Source: Caryophanales bacterium UBA2289 (GTDB lineage Bacteria > Bacillota_I > Bacilli_A > Izemoplasmatales > Hujiaoplasmataceae). From it: 43,252 nt of DNA. The DNA lies in the NCBI GenBank assembly GCA_002345505.1, contig DDWJ01000040.1:1-43252 (forward strand), read 5' to 3'. The first letter of the stretch is position 1; each line of letters begins with the position of its first letter. Of the stretch, positions 9,124-17,429 are shown piece by piece. Below the pieces are notes generated by a model. The model was not told where the DNA came from. It searched no databases and saw only the letters and a program-made list of their open reading frames with translations. The position numbers and the translations under genes are program-made.

Positions 9124-9700
9124 TCAATACCTCCAAATTTTCATATGCTTCAATAGCTTCTGTAGTAAGTTTAGAAACTCTACGGTTATTTTTGATTAAA
9201 TAATTCTCTGTTTCTTTCATGATTAAATATGTTGCTAAATCAAGATTTTTATAAGCTGTTTCCTTTATATAATCTTCAACGAAATCTCTTGATTCTTCAA
9301 TAAAGTCGGCGACGAAAATAACCTTCTCTAAAACGCTCATGTTTAATCTGCCGCTGCAGTGATAAGTAATTGCATTCAAAATCTCTTGATCCGAAATACC
9401 AAATTCTATCTTAGCCAAAGCGGCAGCTGAGTAAGCATGAAGGCAAGGCGCAGGTACAATCTTAAGTTCACCTTCAGAAAACATCTTACTCGCTAAATCA
9501 AGATTTTCTTGAAAAGTTTTATTTTTAGTTGAATCATGCATAAGTGCAGATATTGTAATTTTATCTTTATCAACACCAAATATTTCTCCTAAATCAAGCG
9601 CTACTTTTAAAACAGCTAAGATATGCTTCAACCTCGATTGATTGTGGAGAAATTGGTTTTCTAAAAATTCATATATATTTATAATTGTTTTTTCTGTCAT
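9098..9700 (-). CDS. yqeK: HD-domain Ap4A hydrolase YqeK
   Basis: 200 aa. YqeK proteins hydrolyse diadenosine tetraphosphate symmetrically to two ADP. HD-domain ligands are visible: His26 (RLKH), His55-Asp56 (ALMHDSTKN), His88 (CLHAYSAAA), His114 (ITYHCSG) and Asp132 (IFVADFIE). Length is normal for a stand-alone YqeK. In many Bacilli nadD sits directly upstream, and in some Mollicutes the two are fused. Here nadD is neither fused nor next door, because yqeH overlaps yqeK by 4 nt (ATGA). Confidence 0.92.
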   Translation of the reverse strand: MTEKTIINIYEFLENQFLHNQSRLKHILAVLKVALDLGEIFGVDKDKITISALMHDSTKNKTFQENLDLASKMFSEGELKIVPAPCLHAYSAAALAKIEFGISDQEILNAITYHCSGRLNMSVLEKVIFVADFIEESRDFVEDYIKETAYKNLDLATYLIMKETENYLIKNNRRVSKLTTEAIEAYENLEVLNDGKIKEN

Positions 9701-10815
9701 ATAATCGCTAACCGTGTATAAACACCCACAACAAATGGTGCATAAGCTCTAACACAGAAAGGTGCTCTTAATGTTACAAATCCTAAACCACTAAAGACAA
9801 TGTCATATTTTTGATTATCCCTAACTCTGAACTCATGGTAAATCCATTTCGGTACATCCTCATCTTTACTGAAAGGTGGTGATAATAAAGAATATAATTT
9901 TTCAATATAAAGCTTATCAGCTTTTGTAGTTTTAGTTCGATGGATATTTAAAGTATTTGCAAAATATGTCACAACGCTGATTACATCTCCAGTCTCGCCG
10001 GAAATGATATCTAATCTTGCTAGTCCACCAAAGAAAAGTGTTTGACCTTCATTTAGTTGATAAACCATTGGTTTAATCTCGCGATTAGGAACTGTTAATT
10101 TATAAGACGGTCTAGTTAAGTAATGCATGTATTGATGTTTATTTATCACACCTGGTGTGTCATAAATATAGGTTCCGTCTGTCAATTGAAAACCAATTAA
10201 ACCAATTGTTGTTTGCGGTGATAAAGATTCAGTAACAATATCAGAAGCCCCACCTAAATATCTTCTTAATATTTGATTAATGATTCTTGATTTCCCAACA
10301 TTGGAAGATCCTACAATATAGACATTTCTATTTCCTTTATACTGGTAAATCTTTTCCATCAATTCATCAAAGTTATCACCAAATTTCGCTGACAAAAGGA
10401 CAGAGTCAAGAACTGTGAAACCTTGAGCGTTTAGCATGACTTGTAACCAACTTAAGATTCTTGATGGCTTAACATTCTTAGGCATTAAATCCATTTTATT
10501 ACCGACAAGAATAACATCTTCATTACCAGTAAGTTCTTTAATCGCCGGTACAAAAGAACCTGAAAAATCGAAGATGTCAACGATCTTGACTATCAACGCA
10601 TCTTCAGATTTAATTTTTTCGATAACCTGCAAATAATCTGAGTTAGAAACTGTGTATGGAAAACTTTCGGAATAGTGTCTGATTCTAAAGCATCTTTGAC
10701 AAACTACATCATCGACTTTTTTTGCGCTTAATAAATCATCGCTGACATATCCCGGTAACTTATTATCTACGTTTTGTATTAATGCTCCACAGCCTTTGCA
10801 AAACAGTTCTGCCAT
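9697..10815 (-). CDS. yqeH: Ribosome biogenesis GTPase YqeH
   Basis: 372 aa, a circularly permuted GTPase needed for 30S assembly. A zinc finger comes first (Cys6, Cys9, Cys39, Cys42). The GTPase motifs then appear in permuted order: G4 NKMD (106-109), G5 SAK (142-144), G1 GSSNVGKS (169-176), G3 DTPG (219-222). The C-terminal region after about 260 is the RNA-binding part of the family. The gene lies 4 nt after yqeG and overlaps yqeK by 4 nt. The aroE and yhbY genes that follow yqeH in Bacillus are missing. Confidence 0.95.
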   Translation of the reverse strand: MAELFCKGCGALIQNVDNKLPGYVSDDLLSAKKVDDVVCQRCFRIRHYSESFPYTVSNSDYLQVIEKIKSEDALIVKIVDIFDFSGSFVPAIKELTGNEDVILVGNKMDLMPKNVKPSRILSWLQVMLNAQGFTVLDSVLLSAKFGDNFDELMEKIYQYKGNRNVYIVGSSNVGKSRIINQILRRYLGGASDIVTESLSPQTTIGLIGFQLTDGTYIYDTPGVINKHQYMHYLTRPSYKLTVPNREIKPMVYQLNEGQTLFFGGLARLDIISGETGDVISVVTYFANTLNIHRTKTTKADKLYIEKLYSLLSPPFSKDEDVPKWIYHEFRVRDNQKYDIVFSGLGFVTLRAPFCVRAYAPFVVGVYTRLAII

Positions 10816-10819
10816 CCGT

Positions 10820-11380
10820 CTACCTCTTCTCCTGTAAATTTAGTCTATCGTAAAACTCCTTGTCCGTTCTCTTAAGCCTTTGTAAGATTTTCTTTTCTAA
10901 ATGTCGATTGTATTTGGTATACCATTTTTCACTTTTTCTTTGAATAGCGTCAACTACGATTACATAAAATCCCATTCTTTTCCCACCTAAAACATCGGTC
11001 ATAAATTGGTCACCAATTAGGCAAACCGTTTTAGGATCAGGATGACCGACTTTTTTCAAAGCTCTTCTAAATCCGGATTTAAATGGTTTTTGCGCACTGT
11101 AAACATATCTGCTTTCAACCATATCCGCAAACAACTTTACTCGGTCTTTTTTGTTATTTGAGATAATAAAAACTTGAAAACCAAGATTGTGAATATCCTT
11201 AAAAAGCTTTAAAGTTTTCTCATCTGCTTCACTTATGTTATAAGGAATCAATGTATTATCAAGATCAATAAATATATTCTTAATTCCTTTTTTTAATAAA
11301 TCATTAAAATTTATATCAAAAACTGTCTTTTTATACTCGTCTGGATAGAAATTTTTTCTTTTAAAAAGTAGTTCAATCAT
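10820..11380 (-). CDS. yqeG: HAD-superfamily phosphatase YqeG
   Basis: 186 aa, HAD family IIIA. The nucleophile motif is FIDLDNTL (37-44, Asp39 and Asp41), motif II is VFIISNN, and motif IV is CLIGDQFMTDVLGG. The physiological substrate is not established. It is the first gene of the yqeG-yqeH-yqeK-rsfS-yqeM operon and has a good promoter and a GGAGG site just upstream. Confidence 0.9.
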   Translation of the reverse strand: MIELLFKRKNFYPDEYKKTVFDINFNDLLKKGIKNIFIDLDNTLIPYNISEADEKTLKLFKDIHNLGFQVFIISNNKKDRVKLFADMVESRYVYSAQKPFKSGFRRALKKVGHPDPKTVCLIGDQFMTDVLGGKRMGFYVIVVDAIQRKSEKWYTKYNRHLEKKILQRLKRTDKEFYDRLNLQEKR

Positions 11381-11404
11381 GTTTTTCCTCCAAATATCAA
11401 TTAT

Positions 11405-11433
11405 ATTATACCTAATAAATTGACAAATGTCTA
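11405..11433 (-). promoter_or_regulatory. Promoter of the yqeG operon
   Basis: Minus strand: -35 TAGACA (11428-11433), 17-bp spacer, -10 TATAAT (11405-11410). A GGAGG site follows before the yqeG ATG at 11380. Confidence 0.8.
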
Positions 11434-11488
11434 TTTTTTTTCATGTTGAGTGGTAATATAGAACATTACTAAAATTTCAGAAAATAAA

Positions 11489-11513
11489 AGACCTTAAATC
11501 CACTTCAAGGTCT
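11489..11513 (-). terminator. Terminator after the YgjP-like peptidase gene
   Basis: AGACCTT / AAGGTCT stem with an 11-nt loop, followed on the minus strand by TTTATTTTC. It closes the alaS-mtnN-side transcript before the yqeG promoter. Confidence 0.7.
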
Positions 11514-12180
11514 ATATTTGATAAAGTTTCAAAATATTTGTTAATTCTTTTCTAATATGTCGGTAATTAGGTTCGTATTTAAGCAATACATCGTAGAATG
11601 CTTTTTGATGATTTTTGACTTTAAGATGAACAATTTCATGGATTAAAACGGCTCGCAAATACTTTATATCAAACCTAGCTAATATGCTGTTTAGCTTAAT
11701 GACTGATTCATTTGTTTTACAACTGCCAAGTCTAGAAGTCATTAATTGCGATTTGAATTTAATTTTTGTTAAATCAAACTCATTCATTAAAACCTTTAAT
11801 TCATTATTAACCAACTCTTGTGCCAAAGATATCGTAATATCTTTATAAAATTTCTCAATAGTTGAATCACTTATACTATCGGGTAAATAACATTTATTTT
11901 CTTCGATTTTAAGGGTTTTACCGGAATAAGTGATAACTTCTATTGGATTTCCCAAAAGTAGAAACTCTTTTTTATCATACAAAGTTTTTGTTTCTTGATT
12001 GAGATGTTTATTAACAAAACTTTTGTGTTTTAAAACAAAATTCTCAATATCTTTTTTTGAGTATGTTTTAGGCGATGTGACAACAATTTTATTGTTTTTG
12101 ACTCTTAAGTAGAGATTTTTTATCTTCTTATAAATAATCTCATACTCGACAATCTTTCCATCAATAACTAGGTTATTCAT
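11512..12180 (-). CDS. YgjP/M48-type zinc metallopeptidase (DUF45)
   Basis: About 222 aa. The C-terminal half has the YgjP-like metallopeptidase core: SRLGSCKTNESVIKLN, then the zinc motif HEIVHLKVKNH (HExxHxxxxxH, His182, Glu183, His186 and His192 counted from the longer frame) and a YEPNYRHIRKEL tail. The N-terminal part is a beta-rich region. It looks cytoplasmic, with no signal peptide or membrane segment. The target is unknown; relatives resemble Wss1/SprT-like proteases. ATG at 12180 is chosen because GAGG lies 6 nt upstream. It overlaps the end of mtnN by 8 nt and should be translated with it. Confidence 0.85.
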   Translation of the reverse strand: MNNLVIDGKIVEYEIIYKKIKNLYLRVKNNKIVVTSPKTYSKKDIENFVLKHKSFVNKHLNQETKTLYDKKEFLLLGNPIEVITYSGKTLKIEENKCYLPDSISDSTIEKFYKDITISLAQELVNNELKVLMNEFDLTKIKFKSQLMTSRLGSCKTNESVIKLNSILARFDIKYLRAVLIHEIVHLKVKNHQKAFYDVLLKYEPNYRHIRKELTNILKLYQI

Positions 12181-12868
12181 CAACTACCTCTAGAAAAGCT
12201 AAAACAAATTTAGAAGTTTTATGTGCAACCGACTTAACTAAGTCACGGTAATTCTTAGGTTGATCAGGAGTATCAATTATATCGGATATTCCTCTAATTG
12301 ACACAAAAGGAATGTTAAATTTATGCGCAGTTAACCCAATTGCCATACCTTCCATTTCAACACCAACAATATCACTAACGTTTTTAGAAATCTTTGTTAG
12401 ATCTTTAACTTTAGTAACGAACTTATCGCCAGAAACTAAATTACCCACCACGTACTTATATTTTAAATGGTTTAAGATTTTTTCTGCTTTTGCTAAATAG
12501 GTTTCGTCAATCTTTACCAATAAAGGATCACTACCCATTTGTCCATAAGGTACGTCATCGATTTCTGTTAATGATACATCAAAATAGGCTATGCCTTTAG
12601 GAACGATAATATCGCCAACTTCAACCGGTGATAACCCACCAGCAACTCCACTGTTGACAATTAATCTAACATCATAGTGATCGGCTAAAATCGTTGCGGT
12701 AATAGCGGCGTTAACCTTGCCAATGCCTGACTTAACAATAACTACATTATGCGTCTTGATTTTTCCTACATAAAAAGTTTTATCAGCGATAATATCAGTT
12801 CTAGATATTATCATATTCTGAAAGAAATGATGTAATTCATAATCTATAGCGCCAATTATACCTATCAT
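12173..12868 (-). CDS. mtnN: 5'-methylthioadenosine/S-adenosylhomocysteine nucleosidase
   Basis: About 231 aa. It cleaves adenine from methylthioadenosine and S-adenosylhomocysteine, by-products of SAM use. Motifs: MIGIIGAIDYEL at the start, VNSGVAGGLSP (about 77-87), VGVEMEGMAIG with the ribose-binding Met-Glu pair (about 168-178), and SIRGISDI with the catalytic Asp. The start is ATG at 12868, because AGGAG at 12878-12882 sits 9 nt before it; the longer TTG start at 12877 would touch the binding site. It sits just downstream of greA, but behind a hairpin terminator with no room for its own promoter, so readthrough from greA is expected. Confidence 0.94.
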   Translation of the reverse strand: MIGIIGAIDYELHHFFQNMIISRTDIIADKTFYVGKIKTHNVVIVKSGIGKVNAAITATILADHYDVRLIVNSGVAGGLSPVEVGDIIVPKGIAYFDVSLTEIDDVPYGQMGSDPLLVKIDETYLAKAEKILNHLKYKYVVGNLVSGDKFVTKVKDLTKISKNVSDIVGVEMEGMAIGLTAHKFNIPFVSIRGISDIIDTPDQPKNYRDLVKSVAHKTSKFVLAFLEVVDE

Positions 12869-12889
12869 CTTATTCAACTCCTAGATAAA

Positions 12890-12914
12890 AAGAGAAAAAG
12901 CGGACTTTTCTCTT
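12890..12914 (-). terminator. Terminator between greA and mtnN (probably leaky)
   Basis: AGAGAAAA / TTTTCTCT stem with a 7-nt loop and a T-rich tail on the minus strand. The mtnN start lies only 21 nt beyond, so some readthrough is likely. Confidence 0.72.
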
Positions 12915-12916
12915 AA

Positions 12917-13387
12917 TTATTTTACTTCAAGAATTTCGACAGTGACTTCTTGTCCGGTTTCAGACTTAAAAGTTAAAACCTTCCCTTTTTTAGCACCGAT
13001 TATAGCTTTACCTAGCGGTGACTCATTTGATACTTTCTTTTGCATTGGATTAGCCTCTAAACGGCCAACGATTGTAAACTCCATCACACGATTAGTATCA
13101 AGAAATTTAACTTCTACAGTCTTACCCATTCCGATTACTCTTGAACGATTGTTTTCTTTAATGATTTCAGAATTTTTAAGAATGTTTTCAATCTCTTTGA
13201 TTCTAGCTTCAATTCTAGCTTGTTCATCCCTAGCCGCATCATAATCAGCGTTTTCTGATAAGTCCCCTTGGGCTCTAGCTTCTTTTAAAGCTTCTAAATT
13301 AGCATTTCTTTTCTCGCCTTTTAATTCTTCTAATTCTGCCTTTAACTGTTCAAACCCAGCTTCGGTTAATTTATAAGTATTTTCCAT
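12917..13387 (-). CDS. greA: Transcription elongation factor GreA
   Basis: 156 aa. GreA rescues backtracked RNA polymerase by stimulating cleavage of the transcript 3' end. Two domains: an N-terminal antiparallel coiled coil (about 1-75, with the tip acidic region DLSENADYDAARDEQ around 44-58 holding the catalytic acidic residues) and a C-terminal FKBP-like domain (about 80-156, with SPLGKAIIGAKKG). Length is normal. AAGGAG precedes the ATG. Neighbours udk-greA-mtnN are as in Bacillus. Confidence 0.97.
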   Translation of the reverse strand: MENTYKLTEAGFEQLKAELEELKGEKRNANLEALKEARAQGDLSENADYDAARDEQARIEARIKEIENILKNSEIIKENNRSRVIGMGKTVEVKFLDTNRVMEFTIVGRLEANPMQKKVSNESPLGKAIIGAKKGKVLTFKSETGQEVTVEILEVK

Positions 13388-13414
13388 TGTTTAACTCCTT
13401 TTTTAACGTTTATA

Positions 13415-13423
13415 ATTATATCA
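13415..13423 (-). promoter_or_regulatory. Putative greA promoter (extended -10)
   Basis: Minus strand TGATATAAT (-10 TATAAT at 13415-13420), lying in the 40-nt gap between udk and greA. The -35 is weak. It shares the string TTATGATATAATTATAA with the spx promoter. Confidence 0.55.
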
Positions 13424-13427
13424 TAAT

Positions 13428-14048
13428 TTATTTGTTTAAGATAGTGAATATTTTTGCCTTAATTAAATCAACCGCAACATCATGAGAGTAATCATTAGGG
13501 ATGATTATATCCGCATACCGCTTAGTTGGTTTCACAAAAGCATGGTGCATTGGTTTAACAGTATTTAAATATTGATTTAAGACATTATCTAAAGTTCTTC
13601 CTCTTTCGGTAGTATCTCTTTTTATTCTTCTAATCAGTCTTACATCATCATCAGCTTCAACGAAAATTTTGATATCTGCAAGGTTTCTGATTCTTTCATC
13701 CTCTAAAACTAAAATTCCTTCGAGAATAATTATCTCAGCCGGATAAACTTTCTCAGTTATATTTGTTCTGTTCAACTCGACAAAGTCATAGGTAGGCTTA
13801 TCAATCGCCTTACCATTTAACAAATCTAAAACTTGTGAGTAAAACAAATCGTTATCTAATGATAGCGGATGATCATAATTGATTTTTCTTCTTTCCTCTA
13901 AGGTCATTTCACTTTGATCTTTATAATAATCATCATGCCTTATTACCTCAACTTTTTCGGTAAGAAAATTGCTGATGATTTTATTTACTACAGTTGTTTT
14001 TCCGGATGAAGATCCTCCGGCAACGGCTATAATAACTGGTTTACTCAT
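13428..14048 (-). CDS. udk: Uridine kinase
   Basis: 206 aa. It phosphorylates uridine and cytidine to UMP and CMP for pyrimidine salvage. P-loop GGSSSGKT at 11-18, then IRHDDYYKDQSEMTLEER, YDHPLSLDNDLF and the DTTERGR(T) lid region. Length is typical. The start overlaps the end of trhP2 by 8 nt with GGAAGGTG upstream. It is part of the alaS-greA cluster. Confidence 0.95.
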   Translation of the reverse strand: MSKPVIIAVAGGSSSGKTTVVNKIISNFLTEKVEVIRHDDYYKDQSEMTLEERRKINYDHPLSLDNDLFYSQVLDLLNGKAIDKPTYDFVELNRTNITEKVYPAEIIILEGILVLEDERIRNLADIKIFVEADDDVRLIRRIKRDTTERGRTLDNVLNQYLNTVKPMHHAFVKPTKRYADIIIPNDYSHDVAVDLIKAKIFTILNK

Positions 14049-15231
14049 AATTCACCTTCCGTATCAAACTAAATTTTGGAACTTCAATATCTAAACTAAT
14101 CAATAGTTTTTCTAAAGGATGTCTAGCTGCATCTAACTCGATTAATTCTTCAGATAAAATCTTATCAACTTTAAATTGAATTGTAGTCTTATCAGGTGTA
14201 AAAATCTCAAGAACATCACCAGGAATAAAATAATTTCTTTGTTCAATTAATACTTGTTTCTTAATCTTATCATAATCCAAAACCATTCCTACAAATTCTT
14301 TTGTAGGTATTTCACTTCTTTGGTTATAAAGTTGTTCATTGATAGTTGTATCGCCTTTAAAGAATCCGTGTGAAGTTTGACGGTTCTCAGCTTTTTTTAT
14401 CTCATTCTGATAAAAACTTAAATCTCTCATACTTCCATGATAATAATCATCAATCAACATTCTATAAGCACTAACAACAGTTGCGATGTAATGAATTGAT
14501 TTCATTCTTCCTTCAATCTTTAAAGAACTAACTCCAGTCTCGACTAAATCTTTAATAAACTCGGTTGCATCTAAATCTTTAGAAGACATTTGAAAATCAT
14601 GATTATCAGAAAGTAACTCATCACCTTCATATAAATCATAAAGCCATCTACAAGTATGAGCACAACCACCTCTATTTGCATCTCTCAAGCTTGTATAATT
14701 TGATAGAGTACATCTTCCAGAATATGAAACACACATACCACCATGGATAAAAACTTCGAGATCAGCCTTACTTTGTTTTTGAACTTCTTTAATCTCTTCT
14801 AAGGATAATTCTCTAGCTAAAACTACACGTTTAATTCCTTCGTCATAAAAGTAATTAGCTAAGACAGAATTCGTTAAAGAAAACTGCGTTGACAAATGAA
14901 TTTCTAAATCGGTTATAGCCTTTGCTCTTTCAACGACAACCATTGAAGAACAAATGATAGCATCAACCTTTAATTTATCAAGAAATCTAAGATATTCGTC
15001 CAATCCGAATACGTCATCATCATGGAACACGATATTCATCGTCACATACACTTTTTTATTTATACCATGAGCGAAATTTATCAGTTCTTCAATCGTATCT
15101 AAGTCAAAATTTGAAGCTCTCGCTCTTAAAGAAAACTGCTTTCCCCCGATGTAAACTGCATCTGCACCATAAAGAAGTGCAATCTTGGCTTTCTCAAGAT
15201 TTCCAGCTGGTGCCAATAACTCAGTTTTCAT
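14041..15231 (-). CDS. trhP2: U32 family protein TrhP2 (YrrO), tRNA U34 hydroxylation
   Basis: 396 aa, U32 "peptidase" family. In Bacillus, YrrN and YrrO together hydroxylate uridine 34 of certain tRNAs to 5-hydroxyuridine using prephenate (established for that organism). Seen: LAPAGNLEKAKIALLYGADAVYIGG at the N-terminus and the family signature around 150-195, HGGMCVSYSGRC...NRGGCAHTCRW, whose cysteines fit an iron-sulfur site. A C-terminal beta domain (about 320-396) follows. It overlaps both neighbours (trhP1 by 11 nt, udk by 8 nt). Assignment as the YrrO rather than the YrrN partner rests on length and gene order. Confidence 0.9.
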   Translation of the reverse strand: MKTELLAPAGNLEKAKIALLYGADAVYIGGKQFSLRARASNFDLDTIEELINFAHGINKKVYVTMNIVFHDDDVFGLDEYLRFLDKLKVDAIICSSMVVVERAKAITDLEIHLSTQFSLTNSVLANYFYDEGIKRVVLARELSLEEIKEVQKQSKADLEVFIHGGMCVSYSGRCTLSNYTSLRDANRGGCAHTCRWLYDLYEGDELLSDNHDFQMSSKDLDATEFIKDLVETGVSSLKIEGRMKSIHYIATVVSAYRMLIDDYYHGSMRDLSFYQNEIKKAENRQTSHGFFKGDTTINEQLYNQRSEIPTKEFVGMVLDYDKIKKQVLIEQRNYFIPGDVLEIFTPDKTTIQFKVDKILSEELIELDAARHPLEKLLISLDIEVPKFSLIRKVNYE

Positions 15232-16090
15232 TTAAATCACCTTTTAATTTTTCAGTATATTGATAGTAAAAACCTTTGTTATAGTTATCATGATATTTTC
15301 TTAAAAATCCTTCAACTAAATCTCTATCTTGATAAGCTGCGATACTATCATAATACTCTTCGTCACTCATGAAAATTCGTTCAAAGAAGAAATCATCTAA
15401 ACCTTTCTTCAACTCAAGGAATTCATCAAATGAATTTAAAGCTTTGTCTCTAAAAATATGAGTGCCTGCTTCATCTTCTAAAATTGGATAGAAACTGTCG
15501 GGGCGCATTTCTTCCTTTAATCTAAATCTATCATTACCAATTATATTATTCTTACTTGTATTCTTGTAAATAAAATAATTAGAAATCAACTTTCTTTTTG
15601 AGTAAAACATATCTAAATAGCCATGTCCTATCAAAGATAACTCAGTCTTTTTGCTTTCAAAAATCTTTTGGATTTCTTCTAGAGTAATTTCCTTTGATAT
15701 AGTAATACCCTTGATTTGTTTTAAGAAAAAATACTCATTATCAAAACTACTAGTATTCATTGTTCCCGGTTGATAGATAACTTTGTTCTTTAATCCAAAC
15801 TCATCAGCTAAAACCATCAAAGTGATATCGCCAGCAACAATCCCATTAACACCAATTTCTTGAGCGATTTTTAAGATTTCTTTTACTGCTTCAATATCAT
15901 CTTCATGAATCATTTTATTGAGTAAAAAGTAGATATCCTTACCATAACTTTTGATTTTATCTAAGTGGTTAAATAAATCCTTATTGATTGCTCTAACAGC
16001 TAAAGGAGTATCCACAAGAAAACAATCAACTTTTAAGTTGATTAGTTTTTCGATTTCATTTAAGTTTTTAAGTCTAGCTACTAAACGCAT
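15221..16090 (-). CDS. trhP1: U32 family protein TrhP1 (YrrN), partner in tRNA U34 hydroxylation
   Basis: 289 aa, the shorter U32 paralogue. The beta/alpha barrel is recognisable (IGVNGIVAGDITLMVLADEFG; GHGYLDMFYSKRKLISNYF near 180-200), but the full cysteine set of the longer partner is missing, as expected for YrrN. It lies directly between trmR and trhP2 and overlaps trhP2 by 11 nt, which suggests coupled synthesis of the two subunits. The binding site is weak. Confidence 0.87.
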   Translation of the reverse strand: MRLVARLKNLNEIEKLINLKVDCFLVDTPLAVRAINKDLFNHLDKIKSYGKDIYFLLNKMIHEDDIEAVKEILKIAQEIGVNGIVAGDITLMVLADEFGLKNKVIYQPGTMNTSSFDNEYFFLKQIKGITISKEITLEEIQKIFESKKTELSLIGHGYLDMFYSKRKLISNYFIYKNTSKNNIIGNDRFRLKEEMRPDSFYPILEDEAGTHIFRDKALNSFDEFLELKKGLDDFFFERIFMSDEEYYDSIAAYQDRDLVEGFLRKYHDNYNKGFYYQYTEKLKGDLNEN

Positions 16091-16095
16091 TATAA

Positions 16096-16713
16096 CTACC
16101 CTTTTTTTATTGACATTGATAAACCATCACCAATTTCATAGATAAAACTATCAAAATCAGGATGTTCTATTAACTTATGATTAAAGTCGTCAATTTTATT
16201 AACTAAACCCTTAAGTCTTTTTGATTCTATTTGTTCTTTATCAGAAACTAATCCATGGAAAAGCAAGTTATCACAGATAACTATCCCACCATCGTTCAAG
16301 TTAGGCTTGAACCTTTCTAAAAACTTTAAATACTGTCCTTTAGCGGCATCGATAAAAATTAGATCAAACATTTCCTCTAATTCAACTTCTAATGCATCAG
16401 CCTTAATTAACTTAATTCTTGAACTTAAGTTACCATTAGAGACATTTTTTATAGCTCTATCGTAACTTAAATCATCCTTTTCAATTGATGTAATTTCAGC
16501 ATTAGTATTTAAAGCCATCATAATGGCGCTATATCCGATTGCTGAACCAATCTCTAGAACTTTCTTTACTTTAGCTATCTTAATCACTTGAATTAGAAAC
16601 ATAATTCCTTCATCACTGATTATCGGCGTTTTTAACTCCTTAGCTTCCAGTAAAACCTTATCAATTAAATCATTCTTAGGCAATTTATTTAAAGATTTTA
16701 AATAATTACTCAT
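16096..16713 (-). CDS. trmR: tRNA 5-hydroxyuridine methyltransferase TrmR (YrrM)
   Basis: 205 aa, O-methyltransferase family 3. In Bacillus TrmR methylates 5-hydroxyuridine 34 to 5-methoxyuridine. Motif I is VLEIGSAIGYSAIMMA (about 56-71); the metal and substrate segment is DLIFIDAAKGQYLKFLE (about 117-133), then GGIVICDNLLFHG. The next two genes make the hydroxylated substrate, so function and context agree. It overlaps yrzB by 8 nt and has little of a binding site of its own. Confidence 0.91.
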   Translation of the reverse strand: MSNYLKSLNKLPKNDLIDKVLLEAKELKTPIISDEGIMFLIQVIKIAKVKKVLEIGSAIGYSAIMMALNTNAEITSIEKDDLSYDRAIKNVSNGNLSSRIKLIKADALEVELEEMFDLIFIDAAKGQYLKFLERFKPNLNDGGIVICDNLLFHGLVSDKEQIESKRLKGLVNKIDDFNHKLIEHPDFDSFIYEIGDGLSMSIKKG

Positions 16714-17002
16714 GTTTATGATCGTGTTCTTCTTCCGCTTCTTCTTGGTCTTCCAAGAAACTTTCTAGTACTTCTTCAATTAAATCCCACTCTTCATCAG
16801 TTTCTATAGGATTTAAATTACCTTCATCACCATCTTCAGGATTAAAGCTAGCTGCGAAATATTCGCCAGTTTCATCATCTTTTAATTGATAAACTAAATA
16901 GCTTTTTCCAAATTCTTCAGACTCAAAAGTCATTATAATCATTGCTTCTAATTCATTTCCTAACTCATCGGTAATTATTAAAGTATCATCAAATTCATTC
17001 AT
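16706..17002 (-). CDS. yrzB: DUF1292 protein YrzB
   Basis: 98 aa, strongly acidic. The family core (DELGNELEAMIIMTFESEEFGKSYLVYQL, then a short NP-E-D-G segment) fills residues 10-75. The tail is Glu-rich and ends in a His-rich HDHKHE. The function is unknown in all organisms I know of. It sits between ruvX and trmR exactly as in Bacillus. The Bacillus neighbour mltG is missing here. Confidence 0.88.
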   Translation of the reverse strand: MNEFDDTLIITDELGNELEAMIIMTFESEEFGKSYLVYQLKDDETGEYFAASFNPEDGDEGNLNPIETDEEWDLIEEVLESFLEDQEEAEEEHDHKHE

Positions 17003-17003
17003 T

Positions 17004-17429
17004 TTATAAATCTCTCTTTCTGCTATCCAAATAGCTTTGTAATATTATTGTGGCTGCCACAAAGTCAACCTTTGTTTTTCTTTTCTTTCTACTTAAGTTA
17101 GCAGAAATCATTAAAGACTCCGCCATCTTTGATGTTAATCTTTCATCCCAAAGAATAACGTTTTTATTAAATTTTGCTTCAAGCATTTCTTTAAATCTTA
17201 TTGAAGATTGAGCTTGGAAGCCTAAACTTCCATCCATATTTTTCGGTAATCCTAAAACAAATAGTTCAATATCTTCATCTTTAAGTATAGCAAATAATTC
17301 TTTAATTGCATACTCAAAATCATTATTTGTGAAAGTTATTGTAGTAAGTTTGGTCGCAATTGTCTTTGATGGATCAGACACAGCTATCCCTAAAGTCTTT
17401 GAGCCTAAATCTAAACCTACAATTTTCAT
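17004..17429 (-). CDS. ruvX: Holliday junction resolvase-like protein YqgF/RuvX
   Basis: 141 aa, RNase H-like fold. Opening GLDLGSKTLGIAVSDPS carries the first catalytic Asp; VLGLPKNMDGSLG holds the second motif; WDERLTSKMAE and KVDFVAATIILQSYL complete the family. Relatives act in pre-16S rRNA 5' end maturation (Bacillus/E. coli YqgF) and were first proposed as resolvases. It overlaps alaS by 4 nt (ATGA) and is followed by yrzB after 1 nt. Confidence 0.93.
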   Translation of the reverse strand: MKIVGLDLGSKTLGIAVSDPSKTIATKLTTITFTNNDFEYAIKELFAILKDEDIELFVLGLPKNMDGSLGFQAQSSIRFKEMLEAKFNKNVILWDERLTSKMAESLMISANLSRKKRKTKVDFVAATIILQSYLDSRKRDL

